A DNA stretch of 64,000 nucleotides from Spartobacteria bacterium. Its GTDB lineage: Bacteria > Verrucomicrobiota > Verrucomicrobiia > Chthoniobacterales > UBA10450. Of this stretch, positions 38,863 to 48,214 are shown one piece after another. Where the stretch lies: assembly GCA_003169975.1 (NCBI GenBank), contig PNAA01000043.1:1-64000 (forward strand), in the 5' to 3' direction. The notes under the pieces are model-generated. The model had not been told where the DNA came from. It saw only the letters and a list, made by a program, of their open reading frames with translations, and searched no databases. Made by a program: the position numbers and the translations under genes. Each line of letters begins with the position of its first letter. Position 1 is the stretch's first letter.

Positions 38863-38921
38863 GAAGTGAGTAACTTAGCCCCAAAGAGGGCGCTGTTCAT
38901 GTCAGCCCGCGCGCGCGAGAG

Positions 38922-39082
38922 CAGAATGCCGGGGAGCGCGGGCCACTGGCCCGCTGGCCGGTGCGCCTCGCGCCGGCGGACTTGGAAAGTCCACGACCGC
39001 CGGGCGGGCGAACGATCACCCGCAAGGGACGCTGAAGAAAAGTTCGCGAAGGCGGGGCGCCCGCGCTCCCCAGAAGGAGAGA
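38922..39082. repeat. GGGGAGCGCG inverted-terminal element, second copy
   Basis: About 160 bp between the M28 gene start and the M3 gene end. The right arm is GAAAAGTTCGCGAAGGCGGG followed by GCGCTCCCC; its complement matches the left arm of the element at 28306. Confidence 0.8.
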
Positions 39083-39098
39083 AGTCGCAGCGGGGGGG

Positions 39099-41255
39099 CT
39101 ACGAATTGGGCGGCGCGTTGCCGGTGCTGCTCTCTTTTGAGGAAGCGCCTTTCGATTTGGCGGGGCTCTCGATGCCCAGCGTTTTTAGGAACGGCTGAAT
39201 CGAGCGATCGCGTCCGAGGAAGTTGTGGATCGAGATGTCGATGTCGCGCGATCCGCCCGGCGCGTAGATTTCCTTGCGCAATTTCATCCCGGCCGTCTTG
39301 TCGAGGAATCCGTTAGGCGCGTTTTCGAAAACGGTCGCCATGTCGGCGGCGATCGCGTCGGCCCAGGCGTAACCGTAGTAGCCGGCGTCATAGCCGACGA
39401 GGTGGCCGAAGTAGGCGACAAACGCCGTATCCGGATCGATCGGCAGAAAGTCTTTTTCAAAGATCGGGTTCGACATCGCGACGCAGTCGTAGGGTTGCCC
39501 CTCGGGATGGATGTCGTGGAGCGTGAGATCGATGTCGGCGAAGGTGAATTGCCGGCGATAGGTCACCCCGATGGTGGCAAGTTTTGCTTCTTTCATCTTC
39601 GCGATCGTCTCCGCCGGGATTTTCTTGGAGGGATCGCGATAATCCGCTGCGAAGATGTCGAGCACTTTCTTGTTCCAGACCCAGTTTTGCAGCATCTGCG
39701 ACGGCGCCTCGACGAAATCCGCCGGGACGCTCGTGCCGGAGAAGCGCACATCCTTGACCGTGGTCACGATGGCGTGGAGGGCGTGACCGAATTCGTGGAA
39801 GAGAGTTTCAACGTCCTGGTGACTGAGAAGCGAAGGCTTGTCCTTGGCCGGCGGCGGGAAGTTGCAGATGAGCGCGACGGTCGGGCGCTGATACTTTCCG
39901 TTAGGCAACAACTTGCCCGGAATGATGCCAAATTCCGCGAAGTGATTGAACTTCCCGTCGCGCGGAAACATGTCGAGATAGAACATGCCGAGCGGCTGGC
40001 CGCTGTCCGCGTCGGTCACCATGTAGAGTTGCAAATCGTCGATCCATTTATCCGGCGCGATGATCTTGGTAAACTTCAGTCCGAAGATGCTCTGGTAGAT
40101 GTTGAACATGCCGTCGAGCACGCGCTGGAACGGGAAATAAACGCGGAGCGCTTCCGTATCGACGGTGTATTTCTCCTTCTTGATTTGGTTCGTGAAATAG
40201 CGCCAATCCCACTTACTGATCTGCGCGTTCGGGTCTTTGGTTTCCGCGATCTTGAGCTTGCGCAGTTCCGCGACCTCGGCCTCGAACTTCGGCTGAATGC
40301 CGGCAATGAGATCGTGGATGAAAGTCTTCGCCGCGGCGCCGTTCTTCGCCATTTTGATTTCGATCTGGAAATCATCCCACGATTTGTAGCCGAGCAGGAG
40401 CGCGATCTGGTTGCGATGGGCGAGGATGTCGTTCAGCACTGGCACATTTTTCTCGCGCGCGAGATTGAACCGCACCTGGTAAAGATGCTTTCTCGTTTCC
40501 TCTTTCTTCGCCGTTTCCTCGACTGTGTTGTAATGGAAGGTGACGTTCGCCAGCACGGTGTAGGAGTCGTCCCCGGTCTTGACCCCGGGTGATTCGAGGA
40601 TGCTATCCGGTACGCCTTCCAGTTCGGCCTTGGTGAACACGACCGGCGCTTTCACCGCCACGATGTTGGCCTCGAAATCGGTTTCCAGTTTCGCCAGTTC
40701 TTTGCGCAACCTCTCGACCTCCGCGCGTTTGTCGGGCGGCAACGCGAGACCGGCGCGGCGATAGTCCCGCAGGGTGTATTCGAGCAGAAGCGCGTCTTCG
40801 CCTTCGAGTTTCGGCTTGGTGTCGGCGTAGGCCTTGACCGCTTTGTAAACGTCGTCGCGGTAATCGACTCCGACCGCCCAATCCTGGAAAACCTTGATTG
40901 CTTTCTCGGCCGCGTCGCGCATCGCGGCTTCCTGGTTGGTCTGTTGAATGACGACCGTTTTTTGGATCGCGATCGTCGCGTCGTTCTGGAGGTCATCAAT
41001 CGCGCCGACGGTGCTGGCGAAGGTCACTTTGCTCAGGTCCTGTTTCCCGATCACGTCGAGCGCGGCGTTGGCTTTGGCGATCGCGCCGTCGATCTCGCCC
41101 TGCACCTCGACGGGTGTTTTGGGCCACGTCGGGATCGTGAGGACTTCGTTGGCCTTCTCCGCGGCGGCCTGGAAATCGGAGAGACTTTTGACATCGTCGG
41201 CACGAAGTGGAAGGGCGAAGGCCGCGAGCAGACTAACGAGTAGCAAATGTTTCAT
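39099..41255 (-). CDS. secreted M3-family metallopeptidase (oligopeptidase A-like)
   Basis: 718 residues from ATG 41255, which begins a signal peptide (MKHLLLVSLLAAFALPLRA). M3 peptidase catalytic helix HEFGH is at residues 487-491 with the downstream Glu-rich helix (DFVEAPSQMLQNWVW). Typical flanking motifs are LGMFYLDMFPRDGKFNH and AYFGHLVGYDAGYYGYAWADA. Homologues (thimet oligopeptidase, Dcp) hydrolyse short peptides; export to the periplasm is inferred from the leader. Open frame to 41369 upstream runs through a repeat. Confidence 0.92.
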   Translation of the reverse strand: MKHLLLVSLLAAFALPLRADDVKSLSDFQAAAEKANEVLTIPTWPKTPVEVQGEIDGAIAKANAALDVIGKQDLSKVTFASTVGAIDDLQNDATIAIQKTVVIQQTNQEAAMRDAAEKAIKVFQDWAVGVDYRDDVYKAVKAYADTKPKLEGEDALLLEYTLRDYRRAGLALPPDKRAEVERLRKELAKLETDFEANIVAVKAPVVFTKAELEGVPDSILESPGVKTGDDSYTVLANVTFHYNTVEETAKKEETRKHLYQVRFNLAREKNVPVLNDILAHRNQIALLLGYKSWDDFQIEIKMAKNGAAAKTFIHDLIAGIQPKFEAEVAELRKLKIAETKDPNAQISKWDWRYFTNQIKKEKYTVDTEALRVYFPFQRVLDGMFNIYQSIFGLKFTKIIAPDKWIDDLQLYMVTDADSGQPLGMFYLDMFPRDGKFNHFAEFGIIPGKLLPNGKYQRPTVALICNFPPPAKDKPSLLSHQDVETLFHEFGHALHAIVTTVKDVRFSGTSVPADFVEAPSQMLQNWVWNKKVLDIFAADYRDPSKKIPAETIAKMKEAKLATIGVTYRRQFTFADIDLTLHDIHPEGQPYDCVAMSNPIFEKDFLPIDPDTAFVAYFGHLVGYDAGYYGYAWADAIAADMATVFENAPNGFLDKTAGMKLRKEIYAPGGSRDIDISIHNFLGRDRSIQPFLKTLGIESPAKSKGASSKESSTGNAPPNS

Positions 41256-41276
41256 AGGAATTCGTGTTGGCAATTT

Positions 41277-41363
41277 GATCAGGACAGGATTAACAGGATT
41301 TAGCAGGATTCGTGGAAAAGGAAAATTCATCATCCCGTAAATCCCGTTAATCCTGTCATCCTC
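41277..41363. repeat. CAGGATTAACAGGATT-type dispersed palindrome, second copy
   Basis: Begins AGGACAGGATTAACAGGATT and ends AATCCCGTTAATCCTGTCA, inverted arms with a variable centre. It lies between divergent M3 peptidase and marC and matches the element at 29495. Confidence 0.85.
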
Positions 41364-41386
41364 TCCCACTTGCCGGCCGTATCGCG

Positions 41387-41968
41387 ATGCAAGATTTCGC
41401 CACCAAATTTGTCATCGCCTTCATCCCCATTTTCGTGGCGATCGACGCCATCGGGATGGTCGCGATTTTCATTGGCCTGGGGGCGGGCGTCGACGAGAAA
41501 CGCCGCAAGCAGGAAGCGCTCATCGGCATCGGAACGGCCCTGGCCATCTCAGTCGGGTTTGTCTTTCTCGGAAAACTGATTTTCAAGGCGCTCGGGATCA
41601 CGGTCGCCGATTTCCAAGTTGCGGGCGGCCTGCTGCTGCTCACGTTTGCCGTGCGCGATTTGCTCGATTTGGGGGGCGACAAAAAGCCCACGAGCGAGGA
41701 CTTCGGAGTGGTGCCGCTCGGGATGCCGCTGATTGCGGGGCCCGCCCTGCTGACCGCGCTCCTGGTTTTGACCGATTCGGTGGGCGCGGCTTTCACGTTG
41801 CTGTCGCTCATCCTGAACCTCTTGATCGTGGCGGTGGTCTTTTGTTACGCGGATCGGCTGACAAAATGGCTCGGTAAACAAGGAATCAAGGGCGTCTCGA
41901 AACTGGTTTCGCTCCTGCTGGCCGCGATCGCGGTCAGCCTGATCCGGCGTGGATGGCTGGGACGATAA
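41387..41968 (+). CDS. MarC family integral membrane protein
   Basis: 193 residues with six transmembrane segments (AFIPIFVAIDAIGMVAIFIGL; LITTLLVLTDSV-type loop). The MarC/UPF0056 family is widespread with no proven role; an early link to multidrug resistance was withdrawn. The motif PLGMPLIAGPALLTALL is diagnostic. It is convergent with the CoA-binding protein gene, 8 bp away. Confidence 0.88.
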   Translation: MQDFATKFVIAFIPIFVAIDAIGMVAIFIGLGAGVDEKRRKQEALIGIGTALAISVGFVFLGKLIFKALGITVADFQVAGGLLLLTFAVRDLLDLGGDKKPTSEDFGVVPLGMPLIAGPALLTALLVLTDSVGAAFTLLSLILNLLIVAVVFCYADRLTKWLGKQGIKGVSKLVSLLLAAIAVSLIRRGWLGR

Positions 41969-41976
41969 GGGACGGA

Positions 41977-42360
41977 TCAAAACAACCCGGAACGCAGCAT
42001 CACGAGGGTACAGCCTTCGACCACTTCGATCCCGGCGCCGCTGGCTGCGGCGGCCAGTTCCTCGTTTTCCGCGCCGGGGTTCATGATGATCCGTTGTGGG
42101 TTCGCGGCCAGGATTTCATCGATCAACGGCGCCGAGCGGGCCGGGTCGAGGTAGATGGTGACGGTATGCACCGGTTCGCCGATGTCCGCCAGAGCCGGAA
42201 AACAAATCATCCCCTCGATCTCGTCGTAGGCCGGATTCACTGGGATTGGCCGGTAGTCGAAGCTCGCCAGCAACCGTAACGCCTGGTTGGAGTAGCGTTC
42301 GGGCTTGGGCGAGGCGCCGAGCACGGCCACGTTGCGTTTTGTCTCTGGAATCAAGGCCAT
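41977..42360 (-). CDS. CoA-binding domain protein (YccU-like)
   Basis: 127 residues from ATG 42360 (MALIPETKRNVAVLGASPKP). A Rossmann CoA-binding domain, as in succinyl-CoA synthetase alpha, but stand-alone. Motifs: VAVLGASPKPERYSNQ, PVNPAYDEIEG and IIMNPGAENEEL. Role unknown; homologues may be regulators that sense acyl-CoA. Divergent from hpnH by 98 bp. Confidence 0.85.
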   Translation of the reverse strand: MALIPETKRNVAVLGASPKPERYSNQALRLLASFDYRPIPVNPAYDEIEGMICFPALADIGEPVHTVTIYLDPARSAPLIDEILAANPQRIIMNPGAENEELAAAASGAGIEVVEGCTLVMLRSGLF

Positions 42361-42458
42361 GGTGAACAAGAATGTGTGGTCAAGCGTCGAATTGGTGAAT
42401 GGATCGTCTCGGTCGGCTCCATTGACAGTCGTAGCACGCTTGTTAGTATCCCGCACTT

Positions 42459-43748
42459 ATGAGATTTCCTCTCGCGCTAACGACGAAGATTGCCGCTTAC
42501 ATCGTCGGCCAGAAAATCCGTGGGACGAAGAAGTTCGCCACCGTCCTGCAACTCGAACCGCTGCACACTTGTAACCTGACGTGCACCGGCTGCGGCCGGA
42601 TTCGCGAATATTCCACCTCGCTCAAGGACATTCTGCCCTTGGAAGATTGCCTCTCGGCCGCGGTCGAGTGCAACGCCCCGATGGTCTCGATCTGTGGTGG
42701 CGAACCGCTGATTTACCCGCAAATCGAAGCTCTCGTGCAGGGTCTGCACGAGCAAGGCCGGATCATTTACATCTGCACCAACGCGATGTTCATGCGCAAA
42801 AAGATGCGCGAATGGATGGCGAGTGAATACCCGAAACGGGCGGCGTTCATCGATGAAAAAATCGCCGCTCTCCTGGCGGCCAATTTGATCAACGAGAAAG
42901 ACGCCGCGGCGATTCGGCAAGGGCCGAAGGATGCCTCGAAGCCGACGATCGGGCCGAGCCGATGGATGTACTGGAACGTGCACCTCGACGGCCTCGAGCG
43001 GACGCATGATTTAATCGTGGAACGCGAGGGCGTCTTCAAGGAATGCATCCTCGCGATCAAGATGGCGAAGCAGCTCGGCTATCAGGTCGCGACCAACACC
43101 ACGATCTATAAGGAAACCGACATGGGCGAAGTCGAGCAGATGTTCGATTACCTGAGCGATCTCGGGGTCGACGGGCACACCATTTCGCCCGGATACGAAT
43201 ACGACTCGGCGAAGAAGGACATGATCAAGCGGCTCAACTTGCAGCCGGAGAATTTCTTCCTCACCCGCAAGATGACGATCGAGAAATTCAAGAAGATCGA
43301 GCAATGGATGAAGGATTACACCCTCTTCGGGACGCCGATTTATTTCGAGTTCCTCGCCGGCAAACGCGACCTGACCTGCTCCGCCTGGGCGATCCCGACG
43401 CGCAATATCGCGGGCTGGAAAGGCCCGTGCTACCTGATGACGGACGCGCATTATTCCAGCTACCAGGAGCTTTTGGACAAAGTGCAGTGGGACAAATACG
43501 GCGTCGAGAACGGCGTCGTGAAAGACAGTCGTTGCGAGAATTGCATGGTGCATTGCGGCTACGAGCCGACCGCCAGCCTCGGGCTCAACGCGCAGCGAGG
43601 CGACACGTGGAAAACAGTGCGGTTCAATTTTGGCGCGAAACCAAAGCCGACCGGCAAAGGCAACGAGATTACGGCCTACAACGGCGTTACCTCCGGCAAC
43701 GGACATCTCACCGGCAAGAAGGCGGAGCCAGCCGCGCAAGCGTCGTGA
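42459..43748 (+). CDS. hpnH: adenosyl-hopene transferase HpnH (radical SAM)
   Basis: 429 residues. It adds adenosine to diploptene, the first step of extended hopanoid side-chain synthesis. The radical SAM motif CNLTCTGC binds the 4Fe-4S cluster; GGEPLIY follows and DGHTISPGYEYD is an HpnH mark. It is about 80 residues longer than usual, with an insertion of about 40 residues (region of KRAAFIDEKIAALLAANLIN) and a low-complexity tail. It precedes shc by 9 bp, and both are hopanoid genes. No octamer copy. Confidence 0.92.
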   Translation: MRFPLALTTKIAAYIVGQKIRGTKKFATVLQLEPLHTCNLTCTGCGRIREYSTSLKDILPLEDCLSAAVECNAPMVSICGGEPLIYPQIEALVQGLHEQGRIIYICTNAMFMRKKMREWMASEYPKRAAFIDEKIAALLAANLINEKDAAAIRQGPKDASKPTIGPSRWMYWNVHLDGLERTHDLIVEREGVFKECILAIKMAKQLGYQVATNTTIYKETDMGEVEQMFDYLSDLGVDGHTISPGYEYDSAKKDMIKRLNLQPENFFLTRKMTIEKFKKIEQWMKDYTLFGTPIYFEFLAGKRDLTCSAWAIPTRNIAGWKGPCYLMTDAHYSSYQELLDKVQWDKYGVENGVVKDSRCENCMVHCGYEPTASLGLNAQRGDTWKTVRFNFGAKPKPTGKGNEITAYNGVTSGNGHLTGKKAEPAAQAS

Positions 43749-43757
43749 GCATGAGAC

Positions 43758-45761
43758 ATGGGTAATTCCTCCGCGAACATCATCGCGTTACCGCGCATTT
43801 CGGCGAAGGACGGAACGCCGCGCCTCGCGACCAACGAGGAGCTGGCGGAGGCCATCTCGCTGGCCCAACAAAATCTCCTTCGCCAGCAAAAGCCCGACGG
43901 CCATTGGGTCGGCGAGTTGATGGTCGATAGCACGCTCTGCTCCGATTACGTGCTTTTCATGCACTGGCTCGGGGAGGTGGACGAGCCGATCCAGCGCCGC
44001 TGCGTTAAACACATCCGGAAGCGCCAGCTCCCCGACGGCGGCTGGAACATCTACTTCGGCGGCCCGAGCGAGATCAGCGCCTGCGTCAAAGCCTACTTCG
44101 CGCTCAAGCTGGCCGGGCACAGTCCCGAGGCGCCTTTCATGCAGGAAGCGCGCGCCAATATCCTGCGGCTCGGCGGCATCCCGCGGATGAATACCTACAG
44201 CAAGCTTTACCTGGCATTGTTAGGCCAATTCCCCTGGAAATATCTGCCGGCCATTCCGGTCGAGATGGTGCTCCTGCCGAGCTGGTGCTTCTTCAACATC
44301 TACAAGATGTCGTCCTGGAGCCGGGCCATGCTTATCCCGCTCGCGATCATCAATCATTTCAAGCCGACCCGCGGGCTGCCGGAAGACAAGCAACTGCACG
44401 AGCTTTATCCGGTCGGCACCGAGCATAATGATTTCACCCTGCCGCGGGATCAACGCCTGCTCACCTGGCGCAATTTTTTCCTGCGCGCCGATCGTGCCCT
44501 GAAACTCCTCGAACGCTGGCACAGCCGGCCGCTCCGCCAGCGCGCGCTGGAGGAAGCGGAACGCTGGATGGTCGAGCGAATCGGAGAGGGGAGCGATGGG
44601 CTGGCCGCGGTTTTCCCGGCGATGCTGAATTCGATTATCGCCTTGCGCGCCCTCGACTATCCCAAAAAGCATCCGCTCTACCAGAAGGCGTTGAACGATT
44701 TTTCCGGCCTTTTTGTCGACGACCCGGAGGACTTTCGGATCCAGCCCTGTCTCTCGCCCGTTTGGGACACCGCGATCAACATCATCGCGCTCGCCGAATC
44801 CGGTTTTCCCGCGCAGCATCCCTCGCTGCAACGGGCGGCTCGGTGGCTGCTCGACAAGGAGGTTCGTATTCGTTGCGACTGGACGGTCAACAATCCGCAT
44901 CCGGAAGCGAGCGGGTGGGCCTTCGAATACAACAACGTTTATTACCCCGATACCGACGACACCGCGATGGTGCTGATGGCGTTGCGGCTCGTCCGGCCTA
45001 ACGAACAGGCGGAGTTGGCGGAAATCTTCGAGCGTGCGCTCAGTTGGCAACTAAGCTTCCAATGCCGCGACGGCGGCTGGGCGGCCTTCGACAGGGATGT
45101 CACGCGTCACTGGCTCGAAGATATGCCGTTCGCCGATCACAACGCGATCCTCGATCCGACCTGCAGCGACCTGACCGCGCGGACGCTCGAGTTGTTAGGC
45201 TACATCGGGTTCAATCCCGGCCGGTTGCTGGTGCGCCGGGCGGTTCGCTATCTGCGTGCGACGCAGGAGGACGACGGCTCGTGGTACGGCCGGTGGGGCG
45301 TAAACTACATTTACGGGACGTGGCAGGTGCTGCGCGGCCTGCGGGCGATCGGCGAAGACATGACCGCGGATTGGATCCTGCGTGGACGCGACTGGCTGGA
45401 GAGCTGCCAGAACGACGACGGCGGTTGGGGCGAAAGCTGCGCCTCTTACGAAAATCCGGATCTCAAAGGCCAAGGCGCAAGCACCGCGTCGCAAACGGCC
45501 TGGGCGCTGATGGGGCTTTGCGCCTGTGGCGATCTCGATCGGGCGAGCGTGCAGCGCGGGTTGCGCTATCTGCTCTCGACGCAGCGCGAGGACGGCGCCT
45601 GGGATGAGTTAGAAATTACCGGCACCGGTTTCCCGCGAGTCTTCTATTTGAAGTACGACATGTATCGCCAGAATTTTCCGCTTCTCGCGCTGGCGACCTA
45701 CGTCAATTACCGCAGCGGGATCGGCCACTACCAGAGTTTCTACCGCTGGTTCGGCAAATAG
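43758..45761 (+). CDS. shc: squalene-hopene cyclase
   Basis: 667 residues. It cyclises squalene to hopene and hopanol at the cytoplasmic membrane. The catalytic DxDD is present as DTDD at residues 398-401, and several QW repeats (QKPDGHWVGEL, QLPDGGWNIYFGG, QNDDGGWGESC, QREDGAWDE) surround it. With hpnH it forms a hopanoid operon. The TAG stop (45759-45761) is the first triplet of a TAGACG repeat. One exact octamer and two TGTTAGGC near-copies are present. Confidence 0.96.
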   Translation: MGNSSANIIALPRISAKDGTPRLATNEELAEAISLAQQNLLRQQKPDGHWVGELMVDSTLCSDYVLFMHWLGEVDEPIQRRCVKHIRKRQLPDGGWNIYFGGPSEISACVKAYFALKLAGHSPEAPFMQEARANILRLGGIPRMNTYSKLYLALLGQFPWKYLPAIPVEMVLLPSWCFFNIYKMSSWSRAMLIPLAIINHFKPTRGLPEDKQLHELYPVGTEHNDFTLPRDQRLLTWRNFFLRADRALKLLERWHSRPLRQRALEEAERWMVERIGEGSDGLAAVFPAMLNSIIALRALDYPKKHPLYQKALNDFSGLFVDDPEDFRIQPCLSPVWDTAINIIALAESGFPAQHPSLQRAARWLLDKEVRIRCDWTVNNPHPEASGWAFEYNNVYYPDTDDTAMVLMALRLVRPNEQAELAEIFERALSWQLSFQCRDGGWAAFDRDVTRHWLEDMPFADHNAILDPTCSDLTARTLELLGYIGFNPGRLLVRRAVRYLRATQEDDGSWYGRWGVNYIYGTWQVLRGLRAIGEDMTADWILRGRDWLESCQNDDGGWGESCASYENPDLKGQGASTASQTAWALMGLCACGDLDRASVQRGLRYLLSTQREDGAWDELEITGTGFPRVFYLKYDMYRQNFPLLALATYVNYRSGIGHYQSFYRWFGK

Positions 45762-46043
45762 ACGTTTTGCTCCGCGAAACGCGAGGGCGGAGGTCGCTCT
45801 CCTGAAACGTCGCCCTGGGCCGCGCCTCCCATACGGAGGCGTCTACAGCAGACGGGATGTAAACGTTTCGCTCCGCGAAACGCGAGGAGCGGAGGTCGCT
45901 CGTCCTGAAATGTCGCCCCGGCCGCGTCTCCCACACGGAGGCGTCTACAGCAGAGGGGATGTAGACGTTTCGCTGTGCGAAACGCGGAGGTGATTGCCGC
46001 CACGAACCCCTGCACCGCGCTTCCAGAGGGAAGCGTCCACAGA
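45759..46043. repeat. three tandem TGTAGACG-type hairpin units
   Basis: Roughly 90-bp units each starting T(G)TAGACGTTTCGCTCCGCGAAACG and ending GGAGGCGTCTACA or a variant. They fill the gap between shc and the TPR gene and supply the shc stop. A related unit is at 50140. Confidence 0.85.
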
Positions 46044-46046
46044 CAG

Positions 46047-46379
46047 CTAGCCTGGCGCGATTTTCCCGCCCCAGGAAAGAATCTTCGCTTTGGTCCCGGC
46101 CGCTTCGGCTTCCTTGATCTCGCCGTTGCGATTGTAGAATAACGAAAGACTCGTCCAGCCGATCTGATCGTTAGGCTTGAGCTCCACCGTCCTCTTCCCG
46201 GCCTCGATCGCTTCCGGAAAGCGTCCGAGCTTCATCAACGCCATCCCAAGTGCATGCCAGCCATCGAAGAATTGCGGGTCGAGCTCGACACAGCGGCGAT
46301 ATTTTTCCACCGCGCCCTCGAGTTCACCGATCGCGAGGTCGCCGTTGGCGTCGTCGAAAATATCCTCGACCGATTCCAT
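46047..46379 (-). CDS. small TPR protein
   Basis: 110 residues with two to three tetratricopeptide repeats (GELEGAVEKYRRCVELDPQ, WHALGMALMKLGRFPEAIEAGKR, WTSLSLFYNRNGEIKEAEAA), giving an all-helical protein-binding surface. No signal peptide. The TAG stop lies about 10 bp from a repeat edge. Partner unknown. Confidence 0.8.
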   Translation of the reverse strand: MESVEDIFDDANGDLAIGELEGAVEKYRRCVELDPQFFDGWHALGMALMKLGRFPEAIEAGKRTVELKPNDQIGWTSLSLFYNRNGEIKEAEAAGTKAKILSWGGKIAPG

Positions 46380-46402
46380 CGCGCCAGATTTACCAAAAGA
46401 CT

Positions 46403-46493
46403 GTCATCCTGAGTGAAGCGAAGGATCTCCGACCATTTCTGCGTGCCAGAAAGATGGAAATAGTCAGAGATGTTTCGTTCCACTCAACATGAC
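46403..46493. repeat. diverged GTCATCCTGAGTG element
   Basis: Inverted ends GTCATCCTGAGTG and CACTCAACATGAC around GAAGCGAAGGATCT; a relative of the GTCATCCCGAGCG family. Confidence 0.75.
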
Positions 46494-46531
46494 AGTGAAG
46501 GAAGCAATTAACATCCTGCCGCCAGCACCTG

Positions 46532-48076
46532 CTAGCCCGGGGCCGTCTGCGGCTTGGTCTCCTCGACTCCCGCCGCGCGACGGCGTTCCCGCAGCCATTC
46601 GTAGAAAACAACCTGATTCTGGTTGAGTAGCGCGCGGCTTTCGAGCGCCGGCCGCGCGGCGTCAAACTGTGCCGCAGTGAGGGCCTCGCGTTTCTCGAGC
46701 ACCGCGATAAAGCCACCATCGGGTGCGCTCACGTAATCGCTCACGCCCCCCGGGCTCAAGCTGCTCGCCGTTTGCTTGATGGATGGCATGTCGGGCGCCT
46801 CGTTTTTCGGCTTCGGTTCCGGCGCGGGGGTCGCGCCGGGCGGCTCGTCGACCAAAGCAAAGGCGGGCAGCTTCTCCAACTTCACACCCGCCTGGGTCGC
46901 GGCTTCCGCCAGCGGTTTACCATCCTTCAGTTCGTCCTGCAGCTTGTGCGCGATCTCGGTCGCTTTCTGCGCGACGATCTGCTGCACCCTTTGTTCCTTG
47001 AGCGCTTTCATGATCTCCGGTTGCGCCTCTGCGAGAGTGCGCGGCCGGGCCGGCTCGACGTTCATCAGGTGCTCAATCTCGAAGCCGTCGGGCGTTTGGA
47101 TCGCGTCGCTGTTCGGCGACTCTTTGCTCAGGGCAAATGCCGCTGGCGCCAGCTGCGGCGTCCCGGTCAGCTGTGGATCAGGCGACGCCATGGAGAAATC
47201 GCCGGTTTCCTTGGGGGTGAGCTGGAACTTCGCCGCCACCTGGTCGAAGTCAGCGCCCTTAACCTGGAGTGCGTCGGTGAAATCATTGGCTTTGTCCGCG
47301 AGCTTTTGCAGGACATCGATGCGCTCTTTGCCTTTCAACTTCTTTTGCTCATCGGTCAGGCCAAACTGGACGAGCTTCACCTTTCGTTTCTCGTCCGTTT
47401 TCAACTGCGCCTTGTGCGACTCGAAATATTTCGCGATCTCGGTATCCTCCACTTGCGCGTCCTTGGCGAAATCTTCGGGGCGAAAGCGCACCACGCTCAC
47501 GTCCATTCTCGCGTAAGCCTTTTCGAAGTCCTTCCGCATTTCCGACTCCGGCACGCTCACCCCGGCGCTCAAAATCTTTTTCACCCGTTCGAGCGCGATC
47601 TGATCCGCCGCCAGTTCCTCGATTTGCGCCTCGCTAAAGCCCATCGGCGCGAGCGCGCGATCCACAAAATCGGTGTAGCGCGCGAGATCGAATCCTTTCT
47701 CGCCCCCGAAAGCGGGCAGCGCCTTCACCGCATCGGCAATCTCCGCGGTGGTCGGCTGGATCCCGAGCTGTTCCGCCTCGTGGCGCAGCACCATCAGGTT
47801 CCACGAAAAATTCTCAAAAGCCTGCGTCTCGGTTTGCGCACCGGCCGCCAGGTGCTGGATCAAATCGTTCATCCCGAGCTGGCTGCTGAGCCGGAGGAGG
47901 CGCGCATTGCGCTGGAATTCCACCTGCGAAACGCTGCGATCGTAGATCTTCCCGACCGTGCCGTTCCCCAATTGCGAGAAATCGGTCTTGTTCCAGTACC
48001 AGGAGAAGGAGATGCAGACGAGGGCCGTGATGACGATCATCAGGACCTTGTGGTGCTTGCGCATTATGGTGATCAT
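46532..48076 (-). CDS. SurA/PpiD-like periplasmic chaperone (SurA_N domain)
   Basis: 514 residues. An N-terminal membrane anchor (VLMIVITALVCISFSWYW) is followed by a SurA-type helical chaperone region (SQVEFQRNARLLRLSSQLGMN) and a parvulin-like peptidyl-prolyl isomerase region (about 230-370) containing TGDFSMASPDPQLTGT and DGFEIEHLMNVEP. The C-terminal part is Pro- and Lys-rich. Such proteins help outer-membrane proteins fold at the outer face of the inner membrane. Start ATG 48076 (MITIM); ATG 48064 is also in frame. Confidence 0.85.
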   Translation of the reverse strand: MITIMRKHHKVLMIVITALVCISFSWYWNKTDFSQLGNGTVGKIYDRSVSQVEFQRNARLLRLSSQLGMNDLIQHLAAGAQTETQAFENFSWNLMVLRHEAEQLGIQPTTAEIADAVKALPAFGGEKGFDLARYTDFVDRALAPMGFSEAQIEELAADQIALERVKKILSAGVSVPESEMRKDFEKAYARMDVSVVRFRPEDFAKDAQVEDTEIAKYFESHKAQLKTDEKRKVKLVQFGLTDEQKKLKGKERIDVLQKLADKANDFTDALQVKGADFDQVAAKFQLTPKETGDFSMASPDPQLTGTPQLAPAAFALSKESPNSDAIQTPDGFEIEHLMNVEPARPRTLAEAQPEIMKALKEQRVQQIVAQKATEIAHKLQDELKDGKPLAEAATQAGVKLEKLPAFALVDEPPGATPAPEPKPKNEAPDMPSIKQTASSLSPGGVSDYVSAPDGGFIAVLEKREALTAAQFDAARPALESRALLNQNQVVFYEWLRERRRAAGVEETKPQTAPG

Positions 48077-48141
48077 GGGATTGAGCGGGTTGGAGTGGCG
48101 AATCTAGGGTCTCGCTCCCGGGCGGCAACTGATTTCTGTTT

Positions 48142-48214
48142 TGTGGTGGCGGTCTATGACCGTCGAAGGGCGGCGTCAACCGAAGGGGAACGGCGGTCAC
48201 AGACCGCCGCTACA
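48142..48214. repeat. TGTAGC-type hairpin element
   Basis: GGCGGTCTATGACCGTC and GGCGGTCACAGACCGCCGCTACA arms between the SurA-like and ligase genes. It supplies the ligase TAG stop (48210-48212). Confidence 0.75.

Noticed and set aside
39225-40592. 455-residue reading frame opposite the M3 peptidase
   Set aside because: Antisense shadow; composition follows codon positions of the real gene.
45759-46043. CRISPR array
   Set aside because: Three imperfect units are hairpin elements with different spacings, not spacers of constant length.
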